A stretch of DNA of 64,000 nucleotides from Gerris lacustris (Eukaryota; Arthropoda; Insecta; Hemiptera; Gerridae): assembly GCA_951217055.1 (NCBI GenBank), contig OX578281.1:10384447-10448446 (forward strand). The letters run 5' to 3'. The position numbers and the translations under genes were made by a program. Of this stretch, positions 11,069 to 21,370 are shown one piece after another. Under the pieces are notes generated by a model, which was given only the letters and a program-made list of their open reading frames with translations, had not been told where the DNA came from and made no database searches. Position 1 is the first letter of the stretch. Each line of letters starts with the position of its first letter.

Positions 11069-11609
11069 AGACTACCCGCGGAAGCTCACGCATCAAGTCA
11101 TTTCTAATTCCTTTTCCTAGGTTCAGTTTTAGTGAAAAAAGACGGAGAAAATTATGTCAATTGTTTGATGGACTTCCATGAGCAATTTTTTCTTTCTTTC
11201 GTTGTTGAATAATAAACCTACGAATCGTATTAATACAAATCTGATCACGATAAATCCATTTAACAATCGAAATAATGGTATGAATTTCGCAGAAACTCAA
11301 AAATAAATAAATTTCCTATGTGAAGTGCTGATGACTTAAAATCTGCTTAAATATTTTCAATGAATTCCTCCCAATTGGACATATATGTATTATGTTCTTC
11401 TTGTATATAGAAAGAAATACGTAATTTGGTGATTATAATCAATGCTGGTGAAGACAGATTTATGAATCTGTTGAGACCGGCGGAATATCTGTCAAACTAT
11501 CTTTGTCAAATATCGTTTGTTATCAATTATCTTTGTCTTATTCTCCTTGCTTCCTCCTGCGGCTTTTGAAATCTATGCTTTTAACTCGTTTTCCTAAGTA
11601 TTTAATTTG
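11069..11609. other. AT-rich spacer, nothing recognised
   Basis: No feature can be supported. Confidence 0.3.
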
Positions 11610-11849
11610 GGTACTTTTTAGATTGTTTTTTTGTCTCCTCCTTGTTTTTTTAGAATATAAATAACATTGAGTAAATAACTTTTAAGGCAAAGGGATGTTT
11701 AGTCTAATGTACTTAGGGACAAAGGAATATCACTCTTCGTTTTTCATAAGGGGAGTAACAGTCTAAAGAAGAATATTCCATACACCTTCTTTAGATTGTT
11801 ACTTCTCTCTGTATTGTTTATAAGGGGAGTAAAAATCTAAAGAAGTTCC
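11610..11849. mobile_element. GGTACTTC-family MITE, diverged copy
   Basis: Inverted ends (GTACTTTTTAGATTG on the left; GGGGAGTAAAAATC, TAAAGAAGTTCC on the right) match the family defined at 45351-45593. The flanks share only TAATTT, so the duplication is decayed. Confidence 0.6.
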
Positions 11850-12139
11850 TAATTTAAAAGAGCAGTCTTTTATTCGATTAGGAAGGAACATGATTTGGTA
11901 TGTCCAATCCCATGAAATCCGAGCGAATGAGCAAGCGATGCAGGCATGCGGAAGCCTCGCCCTTATGGCTCAATCCCTTCAATGGACCTACTTAACCAAA
12001 AATAGAATATTCTAATGACATTACGAGAAGCATTCCACGTTTTATAGTTTCGGACGTAGTCTCTAAATAATGCTGAACCAGGGGGAGCAGGGGGTTGAAC
12101 CTGCTCGGCAGTTTATTTATGGTTGATCACTTGATCACT

Positions 12140-12142
<3 letters not shown>
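11850..12142. other. Spacer with moderate GC, nothing recognised
   Basis: It contains CGAATGAGCAAGCGATGCAG and a box B-like GGTTGAACCTG near 12090, which may be SINE debris. Confidence 0.3.

Positions 12143-12184
<42 letters not shown>
12143..12184. repeat. (AT)n microsatellite
   Basis: About 21 AT dinucleotides. Confidence 0.9.
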
Positions 12185-12189
<5 letters not shown>

Positions 12190-12789
12190 GTGATTTAATT
12201 AAATAATGCTTAAGTTTAAAACAAGTTTTACTGTTTGATTTCTGTGATTATGGAGCAAGTATGCTTAAACAGTTTATTTCACATAAATGGAAGCGACATT
12301 TTCGTTGTCTGATAAATTTATTATCCAGAAAGTAAGGAATTCACTGCTATGGGTTCTCCCCCATACATTGCTTGCAGGAGATCTGCACACGACAAACCAT
12401 CTAAATAACACTCTAATCCCCATACAAATTACATTTATTTCATTAAACAAGATTAACTCTTCCTTAGGAATTTTAAGAAGAATAAATTCCTTATAGTTAG
12501 TTAAGCTTTACGGCACTGTAAGACGTAGAGTTGCAACGTATTTTTGAATAAATAACCCTAAATACAAAAGTGCTGTGAAAATGGTCTCAACATGTTGTAA
12601 TTATATCTGGAGGAACTAACTTTTAAACTTATTCTATTTACTATGACTATTAGAACTGATGTTACATGAAATTAAAATATTTCTTGAATATATTTTTTTT
12701 AAACACACACCGTGTCGTATATCGTATGTAGTCTGTATATAGACTATATATAAATATAGACTATATAATATGGCCCATGAGGTTTTTTA
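12185..12789. other. AT-rich intron sequence
   Basis: No convincing feature. A short TATAGACTATATA palindrome lies near 12735-12765. Confidence 0.3.
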
Positions 12790-13317
12790 GCTCTTGCCAG
12801 TACGCTTATTATTCAGGTTTTTGACCTAGTATTTCAATGGATCCCCAGCCACTGCGGTATTTATGGAAACGAAGTGGCCGTTGACCTGGCTATAGAAGCA
12901 TCTCACTTGCCCCAACCTAAAGGTCAAACATACTATAAATATGGCAAAAATAAAAAAAAAACCAAAACCAGCAACACCAGATCTATAAAAATAACTTAAA
13001 AACAAAAGATATGAATGCTTAAACACACCAAATGGACGAATCCCATCAGATCTTCCACGGAAAATAGGAGTTGTCTGCTTCAGAGTTAAAACTGGACATG
13101 ACTATCTCCAGAAAAACATTTAGTATAGTTGGAATAGTTAATGATCCACTGTGTATTATCTGTAACGACGGAACATCAGTAATCACGTTCGATCATCTAC
13201 TGGAATGCGTAAGGAGAAAAAGATATCTCCGAAAAACACATCTTCTTGACTTCTCACTTCTTGTACTGGACTGCTAGAGCTAAAATGGCTGAATTGCCTC
13301 AAGCTGGCGTAGGTTAG
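12790..13317 (+). pseudogene. Jockey-like LINE remnant: RNase H and ORF2 C-terminus
   Basis: The plus strand near 12832-12900 encodes FQWIPSHCGIYGNEVAVDLA, the signature of the RNase H domain at the end of non-LTR retrotransposon polyproteins; the Asp in VDLA is the expected catalytic residue. Downstream, in shifted frames, are FRVKTGHDYLQKNI, a Cys-His stretch (CIICNDG then HLLEC) and finally YWTARAKMAELPQAGVG ending at TAG 13315-13317. This order (RNase H, TGHDYL, zinc knuckle, YW-AR-MAELP-GVG stop) matches Jockey-type insect elements. It is broken by stops and frameshifts and is dead. It lies on the same strand as the potassium-channel exon and ends 119 bases before it, inside the presumed intron 1. 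Confidence 0.75.
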
Positions 13318-13436
13318 AAAAAGGGTTTTTTACAGAAACTAATAATACTACATAATATGCTCAAATGCATGACTTTTGTTGGTGTTTCTTTTTTTTAAAA
13401 GATATAGAAATAAATGACATTTTATTTTTGTTTCAG

Positions 13437-13667
13437 ATCGAAGTTTCCTCGTGGCAAATGCAGTTCATGCGTCATTCCACATCATCTACTGCTCAGATGG
13501 CTTTTGCCGTCTGTCAGGGTTCAGCCGAGCCGAAGTCATGCAGCGCTCGGCAGCCTGCGAGTTCCTGCACGGCCCGCTCACTTCACAGCAGGCCGTTAAC
13601 ACCGTCAGGGAAGCCCTCGCAGCCGGCACTGAAAAACACTTCGAGATCCTTTACTATAGGAAAGACG
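13437..13667 (+). CDS. sei: ERG/seizure-type KCNH potassium channel, PAS-domain exon
   Basis: This internal exon encodes most of the N-terminal PAS (eag) domain of an ether-a-go-go-related voltage-gated potassium channel, a plasma-membrane protein in which PAS binds the cytoplasmic C-terminal region and slows deactivation. It follows a TTTCAG acceptor and ends at a GTATGT donor. It is 231 bases, 77 codons, with one codon base supplied by each neighbour (phase 1 at both ends). The translation contains RSFLVANAVHASF, IIYCSDGFCRLSGFSRAEVM, QRSAACEFLHGPLTSQQAV and HFEILYYRKDG. CSDGFC, GFSRAEVMQR, FLHGP and YYRKDG fit ERG better than EAG (which has an extra Cys-Tyr segment and YKKN) or ELK (FLYGP, YKKEG). 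As I recall human KCNH2, exon 2 has the same length and phases. No stop or frameshift is present, and the exon is clearly richer in G and C than its flanks. Exons encoding the N-terminal cap, the rest of PAS, the membrane domain and the cyclic-nucleotide-binding homology domain were not found in this window. Confidence 0.93.
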
Positions 13668-13761
13668 GTATGTTTCTTTGTTCTTACAGATTTTACATTT
13701 TTCAGAATATTTACTGGTTGAAAGGTATGCAATGACTAGAGTTAAGATTTATTTTCCTAAA

Positions 13762-13919
13762 AGCGACTCCAGCGATAGACTCTCAAGTGATATCGCTGAG
13801 GACTCCTCTTCTGAGTTTGCATGTTACTATTTTCCTAGCTGAGCGACTCTGTACATGCAAATTCAGAAGAACGATAGTCGCTGAGCGACTATCGTTGAGC
13901 GTCTATCGCTGGGGTCGCG
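13762..13919. mobile_element. Small palindromic MITE in the following intron
   Basis: The ends GCGACTCCAGCGATAGAC and, inverted, GCGACCCCAGCGATAGAC match at 17 of 18 bases, and the arms continue through TTTGCATG/CATGCAAA. It lies 94 bases past the exon donor. The target-site duplication is not clear. Confidence 0.65.
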
Positions 13920-14612
13920 TCTTGGAAAACTTACGTTTAGGAATTTTATGCCCTAAAAAGCCTAAAAATATTCTTTTTGCATGCCCTAAATATTCCATTA
14001 TTATGGTCTATCAATATAATTTGGGCCGACAAAGAGAGGAGGTTAATTTCCAATGCTAGAAATAAAAGGTCGACGGCAACATGTGCCCCAACGCGAACGA
14101 TGGTACACCCCCACCTCTCCTTGGACAGGGCTGAATCTTCTATTCTTCTAATGTAAAAATTCTTCTATATATAAAAAACGCCAAATTTTAATCGTAGTTC
14201 AATTACGATGTTAAAAGAAGTAGGTTTAAAATTGCGTGCGGATGAAGCAATAGTTTCATGAAAGGGTCAGCTGTTAATAGGAATAATATATGGATACTGC
14301 ATTTAAATAAACTTATCCATATATGTATAAATTAAATGTACAACATTAACGTGATATGCAATTACTAATTACATATGTATAGGATTAACATACATAATAT
14401 ATATATATATATACATTCCTATCTGTTTCCAACATGTAGCTAGACTCAACATGCCTAATAAATTTACATTTTTTAGTGCGTTTTACAAGTTGTCATTGTG
14501 TACAGGGTTAGCGAGAATATTCGTTAGAAGCGATTTGCGATATAAATTTCATTGTTACGGGCTTACAGTCTCCATGGAGAACCATCCGGATTAACGTGAT
14601 GCTAATATATTT
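13920..14612. other. Intron sequence, no gene
   Basis: ATGCCCTAAAAAGCCTAAAA motifs near 13950-14000 resemble 42685-42770. A short (AT)n run is near 14396. An open frame from 13787 spans the MITE and is not convincing as a gene. Confidence 0.35.
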
Positions 14613-15890
14613 GTGTTTTCTTAGACCAAACAAGTTGCCAAGACTCTTCTACTAAACAAATGTTTATTTGAACACAAAGTATTCGTGTTTCCTTAGACCA
14701 AACAAGTTTCCCAGCCTCTTCTACTAAACAAATGTTTATTTGAACACAAAGTATTCGTGTTTCCTTAGACCAAACAAGTTTCCAAGCCTCTTCTACTAAA
14801 CAAATGTTTATTTGAACACAAAGTATTCGTGTTTCCTTAGACCAAACAAGTTTCCAAGCCTCTTCTACTAAACAAATGTTTATTTGAACACAAAGTATTC
14901 GTGTTTCCTTAGACCAAACAAGTTTCCAAGCCTCTTCTACTAAACAAATGTTTATTTGAACACAAAGTATTCGTGTACTTAGACCAAACAAGTTTCCAAG
15001 CCTCTTCTACTAAACAAATGTTTATTTGAACACAAAGTATTCGTGTTTCCTTAGACCAAACAAGTTTCCAAGCCTCTTCTACTAAACAAATGTTTATTTG
15101 AACACAAAGTATTCGTGTTTCCTTAGACCAAACAAGTTTCCAAGCCTCTTCTACTAAACAAATGTTTATTTGAACACAAAGTATTCGTGTACTTAGACCA
15201 AACAAGTTTCCAAGCCTCTTCTACTAAACAAATGTTTATTTGAACACAAAGTATTCGTGTTTCCTTAGACCAAACAAGTTTCCAAGCCTCTTCTACTAAA
15301 CAAATGTTTATTTGAACACAAAGTATTCGTGTTTCCTTAGACCAAACAAGTTTGCAAGCCTCTTCTACTAAAAAGAGTTTAATTTGATCACAAAGTATTC
15401 GTGTTTTCTTACACCAAACAAGTTTCCAAGCCTCTTCTACTAAACAAATGTTTATTTAAACACAAAGTATTCGTGTTTCCTTAGACCAAACAAGTTTCCA
15501 AGCCTCTTCTACTAAACAAATGTTTATTTAAACACAAAGTATTCGTGTTTCCTTAGACCAAACAAGTTGCCAAGCCTCTTCTACTAAACAAATGTTTATT
15601 TAAACACAAAGTATTCGTGTACTTAGACCAAACAAGTTTCCAAGCCTCTTCTACTAAACAAATGTTTATTTGAACACAAAGTATTCGTGTTTCCTTAGAC
15701 CAAACAAGTTTCCAAGCCTCTTCTACTAAACAAATGTTTATTTGAACACAAAGTATTCGTGTTTCCTTAGACCAAACAAGTTTGCAAGCCTCTTCTACTA
15801 AAAAGAGTTTAATTTGATCACAAAGTATTCGTGTTTTCTTACACCAAACAAGTTTCCAAGCCTCTTCTACTAAACCAATTTTTAATACTT
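14613..15890. repeat. 72-base satellite array, 18 units
   Basis: Units begin at GTGTTTCCTTAGACCAAACA every 72 bases from 14613. Three units (14973, 15187, 15617) start GTGTACTTAG and are 70 bases long. Divergent units with AAAAGAGTTTAATTTGATC at 15329 and 15759 are 430 bases apart, equal to the spacing of two of the short units, which shows block duplication of six units. On the minus strand 72 bases read as 24 open codons, but the 70-base units break the frame, so this is not a gene. Confidence 0.93.
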
Positions 15891-16800
15891 TTTTTAAATA
15901 CAAAGTATTGATTCGTCAGCTCAATTGTACACTTTCTAAAATTATTTTTATTTTTATTTACTTTTTGTTCTCTCCTTCAATCTTTCTTTTTTGTCCCTGT
16001 TAAAAAAAGTAATAACTGGGGATAGAGTTTTGTGTTTTTTCGATTTTGTCACCCTACGAGGAGGTTTATATCTAGTTGAAGTATTTTTTTATACTTCGAC
16101 GAAGCTCGGAGGACTTGATCTCTTTTTTTCTCTAGTGTTTGGACTTTAGGAAGTATTTTATTATTCAGATAGGCTTAAAGTATCAGAAAGGGTTGGTCTA
16201 TATTCTAACTTTATGTTTACAGTTTCTCCCTTTTATTTTTAATATAAAAGGGAAGAAATTCTAAATAAAGACCAAACAATTTGTAAAAACGTCATATTTC
16301 TAATGGGTTGCAAGGACATAATATATATTTCGGTGGGTCCTCAAAACTTTTTTTAGATTGCATCGCTGGTTTTATGACTATTGTTTCTTCGTGTCAGTCT
16401 ATTCTATATTTTCTTGTAACCTACTTTTACTTGAAGGTACGTGTCGGGAAAGTGGATTTCTTTTTGTTTCTCTTTCTTCCATAGCTGGGAGTATTCAAGA
16501 GAAGAATAAACATTGTTCTATGAATAGGTTTGATCCATTTAAAGTCTTTTTATCTTTGATCCGTTGCCAAGTTCACGGTTGAGAAAACTTTTTTTTTAGG
16601 CGATGATGTTTTAGCGGAGCGATTCAAAACTTTATACTTAAGAGTAAAATCTTTAGTGCAGATATTTTTGTTATAATAATTATAAGAAATAATGCGATTA
16701 GTGTTTCTGCATCATGATGTCCATGGATCAAAAAATTATGGTAAGACTGAGACGTGATTGAAGGGAGGATTCCTCTTATTCTTATAATACACTAGAAGAG
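15891..16800. other. Intron sequence, nothing recognised
   Basis: T-rich and AT-rich DNA without element ends. An open frame at 16358-16582 has no recognisable domain. Confidence 0.3.
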
Positions 16801-17660
16801 TGTGCGTGTGTGGTATCATTACTGTGCTATCAGTAACTGGAGTATGTGTTCTATCATAGCGGTGCTATCAGTAACCGGAGTATGTGTGCTATCATAACGG
16901 TGCTATCAGTAACCGGAGTGTGTGTTCTATCATAGCGGTGCTATCAGTAACCGGAGAATGTGTGCTATCATAGCGGTGCTATCAGTAACCGGAGTGTGTG
17001 TTCTATCATAGCGGTGGTATCAGTAACCGGAGAATGTGTGCTATCAGTAACCGGAGTATGTGTGCTATCATAGCGGTGCTATCAGTAACCGGAGTGTGTG
17101 TGCTATCATTACTGTGCTATCAGTAACCGGAGTGTGTGCTATCATCACTGTGCTATCAGTAGCAGGAGTGTGTGTTCTATCATAGCGGTGGTATCAGTAA
17201 CCGGAGTATGTGTGCTATCATAGCGGTGCTATCAGTAACCGGAGTGTGTGCTATCATCACTGTGCTATCAGTAGCCGGAGGGTGTGTACTATAACTACTG
17301 TGGTATCAGTAACCGGAGTGTGTGCTATCATCACTGTGCTATCAGTAGCTTGAGTGTGTGTTCTATCATAGCGGTGGTATCAGTAACCGGAGAATGTGTG
17401 CTATCAGTAACCGGAGTATGTGTGCTATCATAGCGGTGCTATCAGTAACCGGAGTGTGTGCTATCATCACTGTGCTATCAGTAGCCGGAGTGTGTGTACT
17501 ATAATTACTGTGGTATCAGTAACCGGAGTGTGTGCTATCATCACTGTGCTATCAGTAGCCGGAGTGTGTGTACTATAATTACTGTGCTATCAGTAACCGG
17601 AGCGTGTGTGCTATCATAACTCAGCAGTTATGTCATAACTTAATAGCACACACGCTCCTG
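16801..17660. repeat. Minisatellite, unit about 38 bases, variable
   Basis: Repeats of GCTATCAGTAACCGGAGTGT alternate with CTATCATAGCGG or CTATCATCACTG. Units vary in length and variants (GTAGCCGG, GTAACCGG) are interspersed. The array ends in an inverted GCGTGTGTGCTATCATAAC / TTAATAGCACACACGC hairpin at about 17600-17655. Confidence 0.9.
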
Positions 17661-18261
17661 TTTACCTGTCAGGTAAAACGCAACATGTATGGCCGGCTTA
17701 TGAAAGAAAACTATTTAAGAACCCATAATCTCCCTTTATATGAGCTGAGTGAAGTAGCATGACTAAAGTGATTAAAGCTATCGCGTAGAAAGGAACTTTA
17801 TAATATCACTGATTTATTTATTTAAATTATGCGATGTCATTTATATAACCTTTTAAACATATGACAGTGTTGATTTTTTCTCCAAAATACTAAAAAAAAA
17901 AATTGAATCATGGAAATGTTTTTTGGCATTTAATCCAGGGTAGCCAACAGTTTAGTCAACCTTTACACCTCCGCCTGTTGCCTTGGTGCGCTTCTATTGG
18001 TGAAATGTAGAACTAAACAGTGAAAACCGAGTTACTCCCTGTTACTTCTTAACTTCCTGGTAGTCTTGTTAAATACTTCAGCGCTTCTATATCAAAATAT
18101 AGTAGGTACTAATAAATGAAAACCTAGCTACCTCTTGTTATATCCTAACTTCCTAGTATTATATATTTAAAGCTCACAGTTCTCATGAAAGGAATTTATT
18201 CTGTTCCTTAGCCCAAAATCATATGTTAATAACAAGATAAAAAGAACTTTTTAATTTAAAT
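17661..18261. other. Intron sequence, no gene
   Basis: No reliable feature. CTACTAACTTCCTGG-like phrases here (about 18030-18160) echo 3760-3900, suggesting an old dispersed repeat. Confidence 0.35.
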
Positions 18262-18420
18262 CAAATTATAATTATTATTAACTACGGGAAACAGACAGAG
18301 AAAAATACACTCCAGTGCTGGGATTTGAACCACAGGCCTCTATATTTCCGGTATAGCACTCTACCAACTAAGCTACGCAGGAGAATGATTTCCTCTGACG
18401 TTAATGATACCTTGTCCCGA
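18262..18420 (-). repeat. tRNA-derived SINE, family S1
   Basis: Minus-strand box A TTAGTTGGTAGAGTGC and box B GTGGTTCAAATCCCAGC are followed by a TCTCTGTCTGTTTCCC tract. It is a relative of 6269-6425. Confidence 0.65.
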
Positions 18421-18720
18421 ATTTAAGCTTTCAATTTTCCACAAATCTGAGAAGTCAACATTAATGACATTACTAGACCGAGAAATAACGCTTATAATTA
18501 TAAAGTACCCAATTAGTACTTGCACCTAGTACAATCAATTAGAAATTCATATTTTACGATTTTGGTAGTATTCATACTATATAGAGGCCTGTGGTTCAAA
18601 TCCCAGCGCTGGAGTGTATTTTTCTCTGTCTGTTTCCCGTAGTTAATAATAATTATAATTTGATTTAAATTAAAACTTAATCTTTCCGTAGTATGAATAC
18701 AACCAAAATCGTAAAATATG
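18421..18720. repeat. SINE-associated spacer and inverted half SINE S1
   Basis: The spacer (ACAATCAATTAGAAATTCA, TTTTGGTAGTATTCA) matches 6426-6600. A plus-strand 3' half of S1 follows at 18580-18665, so the locus is a large inverted arrangement like that at 6269-6760. Confidence 0.55.
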
Positions 18721-18736
18721 AAGAACCTTTTATATA

Positions 18737-19063
18737 GTACGTTTTTAAATTTTCTGTCATAAATCATAAATTTGAAACCCGTCAAAATGAAGATCGTAAA
18801 TATGGGATATGTCAAAACAAATAAAATAACTTGCGGATTATTTCCGAATTAACTTTCATACAGCAATATTTGCTGAAAACGAATGAAATTCTGCTGAAAG
18901 ATGGCTAAAAGTATTAAAATAATGCATTGTCATCGTGTTCTGAGCTATGCTAAAAGTTTCAAATGTCTAGCTATTCGGGAAGTTAGTTAGAAGTCGATTT
19001 CCAGATTTTTACCGGACAAATAAACAAACAAACAAACAAGAAAGCAAGCTAATAAAAACGAAG
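18737..19063 (-). mobile_element. Tc1/mariner-like MITE (CTACG family), short copy
   Basis: The ends GTACGTTTTTA and TAAAAACGAAG lie between TA dinucleotides (18735-18736, 19064-19065). The interior is the reverse complement of 34864-35416 and 37833-38418, with a deletion. Confidence 0.75.
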
Positions 19064-19065
19064 TA

Positions 19066-20159
19066 AAATAAATTTGATCGCAAAAATGAAACTTTATTGT
19101 ACATTTTGTAATGTTGAATGTTGCAAAAAAATAAATTTATTTGAATAAATATTAAATTAATTTGTTTTTACTTCCCGTAGCATAAATGTTAAAGATCTCT
19201 TATCTTTCACTGTGGCCATCAGTGGATTAACTGATTAGATCTCATTAGATTGTCTAACCATTTTAAAAATTTAATAATTTAATTCCAGTTAACCAGAGCC
19301 AATATAATTTCCAAGATATTGTGCAAGTTGTGTAACCACACTTTGTAGAATTTTGTTTCTTATATCAGAGTAAAATAACCATTCTTAATAGTTAATCTCT
19401 TAAAATAATAAGAATTAGTAAATACAATAAAAAAAAAAATACAATTGAAAAAAACGAGAGGCTTGGTTTTTTTGGAAAAAACAAAACATTTTGAAAAAAC
19501 ACAAAACTTTTTTTTTTTTTTTTTTATTTACATCTCTGATGTTATCAGTTATAAGATCATATTATTAAATAAACACGATCATAATTTATGCATATAGAAT
19601 TGGTTTTATCAGTTTTAAAAGTAATACCTACAACTTCTTATAACTGGTGTTATTAGATTGTAACAGTTACTATTCCACCCCAAATAATTGTTTTGATATT
19701 GCCTACTAATATGATTTAGTAGTGAGAGCAGTGTTGATCTAGTAACAAGGAACGGTTGGTGTTGTCATCATACAGTGTTATCTTAGCCATTTACCTGAGA
19801 AAACAAATAACCCGCATATGTTTTGTTTGGATAATGGCACTAGGAGGGATTCTGGCTGATACTACGTGAATATGAGATTCCTAGAGAGCCTATTTTCATG
19901 TGACAGAAAGGGATATGCCAACCTACAATGCACTAACACCGTGAAACAAACTCACTCACACCAACCTATATCATAATATATGGAAATTGTCTTATAAATG
20001 AAAATGAGGAGTCCTATCAAAAATATATACTTCGCTTTTAAATAGAATTCAAAATAGACTGCTTATTAGTGTGGCTCTTAGCTTCCTGAAAATAAAAATT
20101 TAAATAAAAAAAAATGTGGCATCATCTTTGGGTCAGTACCTAACTATCCACCAATTTTG
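19066..20159. other. AT-rich intron sequence
   Basis: It has an A run near 19428 and a T run near 19508-19526. No coding or element signal can be supported. Confidence 0.3.
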
Positions 20160-20440
20160 AGTCAAATTATTGGTTAGACGGGAAGGACGAACCACTGGTT
20201 CGAACCTAACAATCAGACAACATTGGGCCCATTTTACTAACCCCATGGTGCAGAGTTCCAGCCACTTCCCACATCATACGTGTACATTGTACCGCCGAAA
20301 CGAGTATCGTGTGGTCATTAAAGAGCTATTTAAATCAGAGCATCGTGGCACGGGATCGAACCCACGACCTTGATTCGCCTCGACTCATTGGTAGCTGGGC
20401 GGGTGCTTTGAGCCCCTCGGTCACGCTGGCTCCTTAATTT
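20160..20440 (-). repeat. tRNA-derived SINE, family S2
   Basis: On the minus strand GCCAGCGTGACCGAGGGGCT (box A-like) is followed by GTGGGTTCGATCCCGTG (box B). Downstream body sequence recurs at 32150-32410 and, inverted, at 51895-52005. The spacing is longer than in most tRNAs. It is not a functional tRNA. Confidence 0.65.
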
Positions 20441-20794
20441 TGTGCAAAATCGGGTTGTTTAACCTTGAGAAATTTATGTTTTGCGGATTTTTACGTTTTT
20501 CATGCTTTAGTGGCTGCTATAAATCCAATTAAAAGTACATTCATACGGGACCATAATATTAAGGCATAAACTGCATGATTCGTGGACCCACTGACCGACA
20601 GACAGTTAGTCACGAAACTAAATTTGTTCATGTAGACCTTCATCAGACCTTCAATGTCACCTCTCAATTATTGTAAACACAATGTTTCCGCTACCTTGAT
20701 AGACTCGAAAGCACAATAAATTACTGTTTCCTAAAAATGTTAAACGTAATGTGCAGATTCACATGAACATTTTTAAGTACATACGATATAGTAC
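20441..20794. other. Spacer, nothing recognised
   Basis: No feature can be supported. Confidence 0.3.
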
Positions 20795-21370
20795 ATTACG
20801 AGTCTAGTGCGGAAAGTAGCATTTTGAATGCGAGTGTGGAGTTTGCACCCGAGCGATAGCGAGGGTAGTAAAACCACACGAGCAAAGCAAAATGTAGTTT
20901 TCGCACGAGTTGCGTACCTTACTTTATCTGCGATTGTTGGATTTTAATAATAAATACAGAAAAAAAAATATAATAAACTTCCTGTATGTAAGTTCGTATT
21001 TCTCTTTTGATAATGATGACATTAATTCATTAGTTGTATTTAGTGCCGAATTAATTATTTCGGGAGGCGAATAATTCTCCTCATTTTCGTCATAAATCAC
21101 TCATTTTTTTCACTACAAACTCGATATAAACAGTTACTTTAAAAACAAACAGCAAATTAGTTTTGTTAAATGTAAACAAACTCGCTAATCGTGCGTTAAG
21201 GTTAAGAATTCTTCTTTTTTACCGCACTAGGGCGGAAAAAAAAGAGGAATCATGAAACGTGCATGCGTAATGAATACAAATACGTAAAGAATCATTTTAG
21301 AAGAATGTGTGATAAGATAGAATGTTTATATTTCGTATCAATCCTTGATAAATAAATTTACATACGATAT
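20795..21370 (-). repeat. Family F6 element, copy 2, inverted
   Basis: This is the reverse-complement relative of 9470-10065, about 10.7 kb away. Its ORF start is destroyed (stop after SDL), but beyond it the frame PEIINSALNTTNELMSSLSK and EKYELTYRKFI is better preserved than in copy 1. This supports a real ancestral protein. Confidence 0.6.

Noticed and set aside
13787..14059. Next exon of the potassium channel
   Set aside because: The frame crosses a palindromic MITE, has no PAS or channel motifs and no suitable splice signals.
14602..15903. Minus-strand repetitive protein with a 24-residue repeat
   Set aside because: The 72-base satellite is open by chance of period. Units shortened by 2 bases break the frame, and there is no start context or flanking domain.
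20160..20440. Functional tRNA gene suggested by box A and box B (also 6269, 18262, 22635, 57846)
   Set aside because: Spacing and flanks do not allow a cloverleaf, and each body recurs as a dispersed repeat, so these are SINEs.
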